A DNA stretch of 64,000 nt from Microbaculum marinisediminis (GTDB taxonomy: Bacteria; Pseudomonadota; Alphaproteobacteria; Rhizobiales; Tepidamorphaceae): positions 124,001 through 188,000 of the forward strand of contig NZ_JALIDZ010000006.1 in the NCBI RefSeq assembly GCF_025397915.1, written 5' to 3'. Positions 57,558 through 64,000 of the stretch are shown here, in pieces; the stretch's first letter is position 1, and every line of letters begins with the position of its first letter. A program made the position numbers and the translations under genes. The notes under the pieces were generated by a model that ran no database searches, had not been told where the DNA came from, and saw only the letters and a program-made list of their open reading frames with translations.

Positions 57558-58310
57558 TCAGTGGATATGGCTCCCGCCGTTCACGTCGATCTCGCTTCCC
57601 GTCACATAGGACGACAGATCCGAGGCGAGGAACAGGGCGCACCCCGCCACTTCCCCGGCCGTGCCCGCCCGGCCCATCGGCACCGCCGAGACGATCCGCT
57701 CGATGATCTCGTCGGTCCGCATGCTGCCCAGAATATCCGTGTCGATGAAGGACGGACAGATGGCGTTGGCGCGAATATTGTCCGGCGCCAGCTCACGGGC
57801 GATCGCCTTGGTGAGACCGAGGACGCCGGCCTTAGACGCCGTGTAATGGGATCCGCCGAAGACGCCGCCGCCGCGCTGAGCCGAAACCGACGACAGGTTG
57901 ACGATCGAGCCGGTTTTGCGTTCGCGCATGTGCGGGATCGCCGCCTGGCACATCTGGAAGGTGCCGCGAAGGTTGATGTCGAGGACGCGGTCGTATTCCG
58001 TCTTGTCGATCTCCATGACGCGCTTGGGCGAGGTGACGCCGGCATTGTTGACGAGGATATCGATTTGTCCGAACCGCTTCAGCGCGCGTTCGACGGCCTT
58101 TTCGCAGTCGCGCATCTTCACGACATCGCATTTCATGCCGAAATGGCCGCGCCCCTTGAGGCTTCTCGCCGCCTCCCGGGCCATTTCGGTGTCGAGATCG
58201 AGCACGGCGACCTTGGCGCCGTGTTCGGCGAACAGCCGCGCCGTCGCCAGCCCCAGTCCGCGCGGCGAGGCCGCGCCGGTAATGACAGCCGTTCGGCCTT
58301 TCAGAAGCAT
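57558..58310 (-). CDS. Short-chain dehydrogenase/reductase
   Basis: 250-residue classical SDR. It has the NAD(P)-binding TGAASPRGLGLATA (10-23), NNAGV (near 88-92), the catalytic Ser in NLSSVSAQRGGG and the Y-x3-K pair in HYTASKAG, with IRANAICPSFIDTDI downstream. The aspartate pair after beta-2 (VLDLDTE) suggests NAD rather than NADP. It is first in the operon with the split transketolase and likely oxidises a sugar or polyol hydroxyl. It is not an obvious match to Caulobacter XylB xylose dehydrogenase, so the substrate is left open. Confidence 0.88.
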   Translation of the reverse strand: MLLKGRTAVITGAASPRGLGLATARLFAEHGAKVAVLDLDTEMAREAARSLKGRGHFGMKCDVVKMRDCEKAVERALKRFGQIDILVNNAGVTSPKRVMEIDKTEYDRVLDINLRGTFQMCQAAIPHMRERKTGSIVNLSSVSAQRGGGVFGGSHYTASKAGVLGLTKAIARELAPDNIRANAICPSFIDTDILGSMRTDEIIERIVSAVPMGRAGTAGEVAGCALFLASDLSSYVTGSEIDVNGGSHIH

Positions 58311-58357
58311 TCCAGCCCCTCCCGGCGGCGCGCGCCATTGGTCGATCCGTCACATTT

Positions 58358-58369
58358 ACGTATACACAG
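58358..58369. promoter_or_regulatory. GTATAC-centred motif in the SDR/xylD divergent region
   Basis: ACGTATACACAG lies 48 bp before the SDR start, in the 179-bp gap shared with the divergent dehydratase gene. It agrees at 10 of 12 positions with AAGTATACATAG at 60492-60503, upstream of the ABC operon. GTATAC-cored operators are known for several FadR/GntR-type regulators. No regulator gene is visible in the window. Confidence 0.45.
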
Positions 58370-58489
58370 TCAGCGACATAAGATTCAACGCGTCGCATTC
58401 GCGGCGCGGCCGCATGCGTAACGCTGCGCTAGGGAGTCGTCTGGGAATGGACTATGTAGGTCCGAAAACGTGTTGGGAGGAATGCTATC

Positions 58490-60277
58490 GTGTCTCGTAA
58501 GGGTCTGCTGCGCAGCCAGCTCTGGTTTGACAACCCGGACAACCCGGGAATGACCGCGCTCTATCTCGAGCGCTATCTCAATTTCGGCCTGACGCGCGAG
58601 GAGCTGCAGTCCGGCAAGCCGATCATCGGCATCGCTCAGACCGGGTCCGACCTGTCGCCCTGCAACAGGCATCACCTGGACCTCGCCCACCGGGTTCGCG
58701 AGGGTATCCGCGCGGCCGGCGGGATCTGCTTCGAGTTCCCGGTTCATCCGATCCAGGAGACGGGCAAGCGGCCGACCGCCGCCCTTGACCGCAATCTCGC
58801 CTATCTGGGGCTCGTCGAGCTTCTGTACGGCTATCCGATCGACGGCGTGGTGCTGACGACGGGGTGCGACAAGACCACGCCGGCTTGCCTGATGGCGGCC
58901 GCGACCGTCAACATTCCGGCGATCGTTTTGTCGGGCGGTCCGATGCTGAACGGCTGGTGGAAAGGCGAGCGCACCGGCTCCGGCACGGCCGTCTGGAACG
59001 CGCGCGCCGACCATGCCGCCGGCAAGATCGACTACGCCGAGTTCATGGACATAGTCGCCTCTTCGGCGCCGTCCGTCGGCCACTGCAACACCATGGGCAC
59101 GGCGACCACCATGAATTCGCTTGCCGAGGCGCTCGGCATGAGTCTTCCCGGCTGCGCCGCCATTCCCGGCCCCTATCGCGAGCGCGCCCAGATCGCCTAC
59201 GAGACCGGTATGCGGGCCGTCCAGATGGTCGAGGAGGACCTGAAGCCCTCCGACATCATGACGCGCGAGGCCTTCGAGAACGTCATCGTCGCGAACTCGG
59301 CGATCGGCGGCTCGACCAACGCGCCGATCCATATCAACGCGATCGCCCGTCATATCGGCGTCGACCTCGACAACGACGATTGGGAACGGATCGGCTACGA
59401 GGTGCCGCTGCTGGTCAATCTGCAGCCGGCCGGCAAGTATCTCGGCGAGGAGTTCCACCGGGCCGGCGGTGTGCCGGCGGTGATCGGCGAGTTGATGCGG
59501 CATGGCCTCATTCGCGAGAATGCGTTGACCGTCAACGGCAAGACCATCGGCGACAACTGTCGTGGCCGCGAAGCCGGCGATGCCGACGTCATCCGCAATT
59601 TCGACACGGCGCTGGTGCGCAACGCCGGTTTCCTCAACCTCAAGGGAAACCTGTTTGAATCCGCCATCATGAAGACCAGCGTGATCTCGGACTCGTTCAG
59701 ACAGCGCTATCTGTCGAAGCCGGACGATCCGAACGCGTTCGAGGGCAGGGCGGTCGTCTTCGAGGGGCCGGAGGATTACCATCACCGCATCAACGACCCG
59801 GGCCTGAAGATCGACGAGAACACCATGCTGTTCATCCGCGGCGCCGGGCCCATCGGCTATCCCGGCGGGGCGGAGGTCGTGAACATGCAGCCGCCGGACG
59901 AGCTGATCAAAAAGGGCGTGCGCGAGCTGCCCTGCATCGGCGACGGGCGTCAGTCGGGGACGTCGGGCTCGCCGTCGATCCTGAACGCCAGCCCGGAAGC
60001 CGCCGCCGGCGGTGGCCTCGCGCTGCTCAGGACCGGCGACACGGTGCGCATCGATCTCAACAAGCGCACCGCCGACATCCTGATTCCCGAGGAAGAGCTC
60101 GCACAGCGACGTAAGGACCTGGAGGCCGCCGGCGGCTTCCACTATCCCGATCACCAGACGCCCTGGCAGGAGATCCAGCGGGGCATGGTTGCCCAGTTCG
60201 ACGAGGGCATGGTGCTGAAGCCGGCGGTGAAGTACCAGCGCGTCGCCGAAAAGGGCGTGGCGCGAGACAATCACTGA
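58490..60277 (+). CDS. xylD: IlvD/Edd-family sugar-acid dehydratase, D-xylonate dehydratase-like
   Basis: 595-residue Fe-S dehydratase that removes water from an aldonic acid to give a 2-keto-3-deoxy acid. It matches Caulobacter XylD along its length from memory: [62 protein letters not shown] and GCDKTTPAC. The Fe-S cysteines are in DLSPCN, GCDK and GHCNTMGTA; the lysine of CDK is the probable carbamylated metal ligand. The start is GTG 58490 with GGGAGG at 58475-58480. A strong terminator follows. Arabinonate or another pentonate or hexonate is possible as substrate. Confidence 0.88.
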   Translation: MSRKGLLRSQLWFDNPDNPGMTALYLERYLNFGLTREELQSGKPIIGIAQTGSDLSPCNRHHLDLAHRVREGIRAAGGICFEFPVHPIQETGKRPTAALDRNLAYLGLVELLYGYPIDGVVLTTGCDKTTPACLMAAATVNIPAIVLSGGPMLNGWWKGERTGSGTAVWNARADHAAGKIDYAEFMDIVASSAPSVGHCNTMGTATTMNSLAEALGMSLPGCAAIPGPYRERAQIAYETGMRAVQMVEEDLKPSDIMTREAFENVIVANSAIGGSTNAPIHINAIARHIGVDLDNDDWERIGYEVPLLVNLQPAGKYLGEEFHRAGGVPAVIGELMRHGLIRENALTVNGKTIGDNCRGREAGDADVIRNFDTALVRNAGFLNLKGNLFESAIMKTSVISDSFRQRYLSKPDDPNAFEGRAVVFEGPEDYHHRINDPGLKIDENTMLFIRGAGPIGYPGGAEVVNMQPPDELIKKGVRELPCIGDGRQSGTSGSPSILNASPEAAAGGGLALLRTGDTVRIDLNKRTADILIPEEELAQRRKDLEAAGGFHYPDHQTPWQEIQRGMVAQFDEGMVLKPAVKYQRVAEKGVARDNH

Positions 60278-60300
60278 CCGACGCGGTTTCGCGGTCCGGA

Positions 60301-60337
60301 AACCGGGGCATTCCAGACGGGATGCCCCGGTTTTTTT
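60301..60337 (+). terminator. Intrinsic terminator after xylD
   Basis: Stem AACCGGGGCAT (60301-60311) pairs with ATGCCCCGGTT (60322-60332) across a 10-nt loop, followed by seven T. It isolates the dehydratase gene from the ABC operon. Confidence 0.92.
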
Positions 60338-60610
60338 GTTGGGAAGTATCGACAGCGCGCGAAAGGTGGCGGCCTAAGTGGATGTGATTGCGGGCGTATT
60401 CGCGCGCCCGTGCATGCCGGTTGGCCGACGGCAATCGCATCTTGCATTTGTACGATAAAAGAGGCTTGAATAGCCGATGTTGAATGCAGAGAAGTATACA
60501 TAGAAGGCGCCGAAGTGCGCTGAGAGAATGATCCGGGCGGCAGTCCCGGCGGGGAGCGACCAAAGAACAAAAAGGCGGCGGAGACCGTCCCAGGGGAGGA
60601 AACGGAGGAC
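60338..60610 (+). promoter_or_regulatory. ABC operon upstream region
   Basis: About 270 bp with no supported gene lies between the xylD terminator and the ABC ATPase. It contains an AT-rich stretch (60441-60505) with AAGTATACATAG at 60492-60503, matching the motif upstream of the SDR operon. The ATPase start is preceded by AGGGGAGGAAACGGAGG, a strong SD region. No convincing -35/-10 pair was chosen. Confidence 0.45.
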
Positions 60611-61687
60611 ATGGCGCCTGTCGGCATCCGTGACGTGCGCAAGGCGTTTGGCCTGACCGAGGTCATACACGGCGTTTCCATCGACATCGACGACGGCGCG
60701 TTCGTGGTGCTGGTCGGTCCGTCCGGCTGCGGCAAGTCCACGCTGTTGCGCATGATCGCCGGTCTCGAGGAGATCACGTCGGGCGAGATTTCGATCAGCG
60801 GCCGCGTGGTAAACCGCGTTCCTCCGAAGGAGCGCGACATCGCCATGGTGTTCCAGAACTACGCGCTCTATCCGCACATGAAGGTGTCGGAGAACATGTC
60901 GTTCTCGCTCCGCCTGGCGAAGGTCGACGCCGACACGATCCGGCGCAAGGTCGAGGAAGCCGCCAAGATCCTCAACCTTACCGACTATCTCGACCGCTAT
61001 CCCCGCCAGCTCTCCGGCGGCCAGCGTCAGCGCGTCGCCATGGGCCGCGCCATCGTCCGTGACCCGCAGGTGTTCCTGTTCGACGAGCCTCTGTCGAACC
61101 TCGACGCCAAGCTGCGGGTGCAGATGCGCACCGAGATCAAGGAGCTGCACCAGCGCCTGAAGTCGACCTCGATCTACGTCACCCACGATCAGATCGAGGC
61201 GATGACCATGGCCGACCATATCGTCGTCATGCGCGACGGCATCGTCGAGCAGATCGGAGCACCGCTCGATCTCTACGACCATCCCGTCAACACCTTCGTG
61301 GCCGGTTTCATCGGCTCGCCGGCGATGAACTTCATCGACGGCCGCGTCGACAGTGTCGATGGCCGCCCCGTCGTCCGGGTCGACGAAGCCACGGTGCTGC
61401 CGCTGCCGGGTTCGGTCTCGGCGCAGGCGGGGACCGCTGTCACCTACGGCACCCGGCCCGAGCATCTGGCGCTCACCGCCAACGGCTCCGGCCTCGACGT
61501 CGAGGTCTCGGTAGTCGAGCCGACCGGCGCCGAGACGCTGGTTGTGACGCGCATCGCGGGACAGGAATTGCTTGCCTCCTTCAAGGAGCGCCACGACCTG
61601 AAGCCGGGCCAGCGCATCAGGCTGATGCCCAATCTCGACACCGTTCATCTGTTCAACGTGGAGACCGGACAGCGGCTTCCCGTTTGA
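60611..61687 (+). CDS. ABC sugar transporter ATP-binding protein (MalK/UgpC type)
   Basis: 358-residue ATPase of a CUT1 sugar importer. It has Walker A GPSGCGKSTLLR (36-47), Q-loop VFQNYALYPHM, signature LSGGQRQRVAMGRA (near 135-148), Walker B VFLFDEPLSNLDAKLR and the switch VTHDQIEAM. The C-terminal regulatory TOBE/OB domain begins near 235 and has RPEHLAL. The GTG-free ATG at 60611 is preceded by a strong SD. The next gene's start is 68 bp downstream. Such ATPases can be shared between transporters; here the full set is linked. Confidence 0.95.
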   Translation: MAPVGIRDVRKAFGLTEVIHGVSIDIDDGAFVVLVGPSGCGKSTLLRMIAGLEEITSGEISISGRVVNRVPPKERDIAMVFQNYALYPHMKVSENMSFSLRLAKVDADTIRRKVEEAAKILNLTDYLDRYPRQLSGGQRQRVAMGRAIVRDPQVFLFDEPLSNLDAKLRVQMRTEIKELHQRLKSTSIYVTHDQIEAMTMADHIVVMRDGIVEQIGAPLDLYDHPVNTFVAGFIGSPAMNFIDGRVDSVDGRPVVRVDEATVLPLPGSVSAQAGTAVTYGTRPEHLALTANGSGLDVEVSVVEPTGAETLVVTRIAGQELLASFKERHDLKPGQRIRLMPNLDTVHLFNVETGQRLPV

Positions 61688-61755
61688 CGATACCTCCGCG
61701 CCGCAACGACGGAGCGGGAGGCTTTGAGTTGAAAGCCAGAACCGGGAGGAAATTG

Positions 61756-63072
61756 ATGTCCATGAAAAGCAAGTTCAGACTGCTCGGGGGCGGCGTTGCC
61801 CTCGCGGGACTGCTCGTCGCCGGGACGCTTGCCGGATCGAGCCCGGCGCTTGCCGCCTGCGAGCTTCAGTTCAAGCCGGAAGACGGCGCCGAGCTGACGC
61901 TCTTGCGCTGGAAGCGCTTCATCCAGGCCGAAGAAGACGCCTTCATGAAGATCGTCGAAAACTTCCAGAAGGACTGCGGGATCACCGTCAACGTGCAGAA
62001 CGAGTCCCTGGACGACGTTCAGCCGAAGGCGTCGGTCGCCGCCAACGTGAACCAGGGCCCGGACATGGTCTGGGGCCTCTATTCGCTGCCGCACCTGTTC
62101 CCGGACAAGCTCGTCGACGTGACCGACCTGGCCGACTATCTGGCCGGAAAATACGGCCCGTGGGTGCCCTCGGCGGTGAAGTATGGCACCAAGGCCGGCA
62201 CCAGCGAGTGGATCGACATTCCGATCGCCTACAACGGCAACTACATCAACTATCGCATCTCGGCGGTCGAGAAGGCCGGCTTCAAGGAGCCGCCGAAGAC
62301 GACGGCGGAGTTCATGGAGCTGGCGAAGGCGCTGAAGGAGCAGGGCACCCCGCTCGGCATGGCGCTCGGCCACGCGACAGGCGACGGCAACGCCTGGGTG
62401 CACTGGGCGCTGTGGTCCTTCGGCGGTTCGTTGGTCAACGAGAACGACGAGGTGATCATCAACTCGCCGGAGACCAAGGCCGCGGTCGAGTACGTCAAGG
62501 AACTCTACGGCTATATGGCCCCGGGCGTCGCCGCGTGGAACGACTCCAACAACAACAAGGCGTTCATGTCCGGCGAGGTCAGCATGACCAACAACGGCCC
62601 GTCGATCTATCCGGCGGCCAAGAAGGACGCGCCCGACATCGCGGCCGACATGAACCATGCCAAATGGCCGGTCGGCCCGGTCGGCAAGCCGACCGAATTC
62701 CACATCGCCTACCCGATGATGATCTTCAAGTATTCGAAGTACCCGAATGCCGCGAAGGGCTTCATCGAATACCTGTTCCAGCCGGCACAGTACGACATGT
62801 GGCTGCAGGCCGCCGTCGCCTATCTGACGCCTCCGCTGGAGAAGTATGAGGCGAACTCTGTCTTCACCGACGATCCGAAGCTGACGGTGTTCCGCGACGC
62901 GGCCCGGGACACGCTGACGGCCGGCTACGAAGGCTCCGTCGGCGAGAAGGCCGCCTCGGCCCTTGCCGAGTTCATCGTGCTCGACATGTTCGCCAACGCG
63001 GCGACGGGCAACATGAGCGTGGACGACGCCATCGCCCAGGCCGAGCGCCAGGCGAAGCGTATCTACCGCTGA
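61756..63072 (+). CDS. ABC sugar transporter periplasmic binding protein (family 1)
   Basis: 438-residue solute-binding protein of the CUT1 type. The signal peptide MSMKSKFRLLGGGVALAGLL is followed by a cleavage region near SSPALAAC. The cysteine just after it is part of the mature protein and is not a convincing lipobox. The mature domain has NESLDDVQPKASVAANVNQGPDMVWGLYS, a PIAYNGNYINYR hinge segment and GDGNAWVHWALWSFGG. The ATG at 61756 follows GGGAGG at 61744-61749; the frame extends 24 codons upstream. The bound sugar is not deducible. Confidence 0.92.
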   Translation: MSMKSKFRLLGGGVALAGLLVAGTLAGSSPALAACELQFKPEDGAELTLLRWKRFIQAEEDAFMKIVENFQKDCGITVNVQNESLDDVQPKASVAANVNQGPDMVWGLYSLPHLFPDKLVDVTDLADYLAGKYGPWVPSAVKYGTKAGTSEWIDIPIAYNGNYINYRISAVEKAGFKEPPKTTAEFMELAKALKEQGTPLGMALGHATGDGNAWVHWALWSFGGSLVNENDEVIINSPETKAAVEYVKELYGYMAPGVAAWNDSNNNKAFMSGEVSMTNNGPSIYPAAKKDAPDIAADMNHAKWPVGPVGKPTEFHIAYPMMIFKYSKYPNAAKGFIEYLFQPAQYDMWLQAAVAYLTPPLEKYEANSVFTDDPKLTVFRDAARDTLTAGYEGSVGEKAASALAEFIVLDMFANAATGNMSVDDAIAQAERQAKRIYR

Positions 63073-63127
63073 CGAGACCTGCGGGCCGGGTACCGGGCCC
63101 GGCCCGTTTCTCACCGGGAGGAACGGC

Positions 63128-64000
63128 ATGGCGGATGCCGCTATAGGAACGAGGACGATACCGGCCGAACCGTCGGCCTGGTCCCGGTTGAAAACCAACC
63201 GCGACTGGCTCGGCGCCTGGTTCATGCTGCCGACCGCCGCCTTCCTGTTCCTGTTTCTCGCCTATCCGCTCGGGCTCGGCGTCTGGCTGTCGATGACGGA
63301 TGCGCGCATCGGCCGCGAGGGGATTTTCGTAGGCTTCGAGAACTTCACCTGGCTCTACGACGATCCGGTGTTCTGGCTGTCGGTGTTCAACACGCTGCTC
63401 TACACGGCGGTCGCAAGCGTCTTCAAGTTCGCGATCGGCCTCTATCTGGCGATCCTTCTGAACCACCACCTGCCGTTCAAGGCGTTCCTGCGGGCGATCG
63501 TGCTTCTGCCGTTCATCGTGCCGACCGTGCTGTCGGCCATCGCCTTCTGGTGGATGTACGACCCGCAGTTCTCGATCATCTCCTGGACGCTCAAGGAGCT
63601 GGGGCTGATCACCACCAACATCAACTTTCTCGGCGATCCGTGGAACGCCCGCTGGTCGGTCATCTTCGCCAACATCTGGCGCGGCGTGCCGTTCGTGGCG
63701 ATCACGCTGCTCGCCGGCCTGCAGACGGTGCCGCCGTCGCTCTACGAGGCGGCGACCATCGACGGGGCTAACCGGTGGCAGATGTTCCGCCACATCACCT
63801 ATCCGATGCTCACCCCGATCATCGCGGTGGTGATGACCTTCTCGGTGCTGTTCACCTTCACCGATTTCCAGCTCATCTGGGCGATCACCCGCGGCGGGCC
63901 CGTCAACGCCACCCACCTGATGGCCACACTCAGCTACCAGCGCGCCATCCTAGGCGGCTATCTCGGCGAGGGCGCGGCGATCTCGACGGCGATGATCCCG
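63128..64000 (+). CDS. ABC sugar transporter permease, MalF-like (partial, runs off window)
   Basis: 291 codons are visible, open at the right edge. It begins MADAAIGTRTIPAEPSAWSR with an ATG after GGGAGGAACGG, then has membrane helices near 29-50, 91-115, 123-147 and later. The inner-membrane permease signature EAA is in YEAATIDGANRWQMFRHITYP (near 213-233). It forms the second component after the binding protein and presumably precedes a MalG-like partner beyond the edge. The frame is not in the stop-bounded set because no stop is reached. Confidence 0.92.
   Translation, partial: MADAAIGTRTIPAEPSAWSRLKTNRDWLGAWFMLPTAAFLFLFLAYPLGLGVWLSMTDARIGREGIFVGFENFTWLYDDPVFWLSVFNTLLYTAVASVFKFAIGLYLAILLNHHLPFKAFLRAIVLLPFIVPTVLSAIAFWWMYDPQFSIISWTLKELGLITTNINFLGDPWNARWSVIFANIWRGVPFVAITLLAGLQTVPPSLYEAATIDGANRWQMFRHITYPMLTPIIAVVMTFSVLFTFTDFQLIWAITRGGPVNATHLMATLSYQRAILGGYLGEGAAISTAMIP

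Overview
This is a high-GC (about 65% by eye) chromosomal window from an alphaproteobacterium, most likely a member of the Hyphomicrobiales (Rhizobiales). The evidence is gene content and order: a LdtR/LdtP (MarR regulator plus L,D-transpeptidase) pair ahead of glyA; the run glyA-nrdR-ribD-ribE-ribH-nusB-thiL; a K+-independent H+-pyrophosphatase; a CBP3-type chaperone followed by yceD-plsX-fabH-ihfA-merR with no rpmF; and the group phaC / aminotransferase / hom / glpX / recJ. Most of the window is core metabolism, densely packed in short operons with 1-4 nt overlaps.

Layout. 0.1-3.6 kb, minus strand: ilvA, hemB and a LysR regulator. 3.7-8.9 kb: a valine-degradation operon (mmsA, acyl-CoA dehydrogenase, 3-hydroxyisobutyryl-CoA hydrolase, a small membrane protein, mmsB), divergent from the LysR gene across a promoter region rich in inverted repeats. 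9-11.5 kb: ldtR, ldtP and a small conserved protein. 11.6-18.5 kb: serine/glycine, riboflavin and thiamine cofactor genes with nrdR and nusB, then an MFS transporter. 18.6-26.3 kb: hppA, bamE, CBP3 chaperone, yceD, plsX, fabH, ihfA, merR, a small ORF and tRNA-Pro(GGG).

26.6-35.7 kb is an exopolysaccharide locus: methyltransferase, Wzy/ligase-like membrane protein, initiating sugar-phosphate transferase, GT4 glycosyltransferase, Wza-like export lipoprotein, a Wzc/ExoP-like chain-length protein whose ATPase half is degenerate, and a polysaccharide deacetylase. 35.7-37.2 kb looks acquired: an AT-rich small membrane gene, a second membrane gene and a gutted IS5-type transposase. 37.2-54.9 kb returns to core genes (ctaA, metY, enoyl-CoA hydratase, rplM-rpsI, argC, phaC, hom, glpX, recJ), ending with a class II aldolase-family gene.

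54.9-64.0 kb is a sugar-acid/sugar catabolic locus. A minus-strand operon (SDR dehydrogenase, transketolase N-half, an unknown exported protein, transketolase C-half) diverges from a Caulobacter XylD-like dehydratase. Next comes a CUT1-type ABC importer (ATPase, binding protein, permease cut by the window edge). A near-identical 12-bp motif centred on GTATAC lies upstream of both the SDR operon and the ABC operon, suggesting one regulon. This locus, and the degenerate Wzc-like protein, are the parts most worth follow-up. I saw no CRISPR array, prophage, rRNA or complete mobile element.
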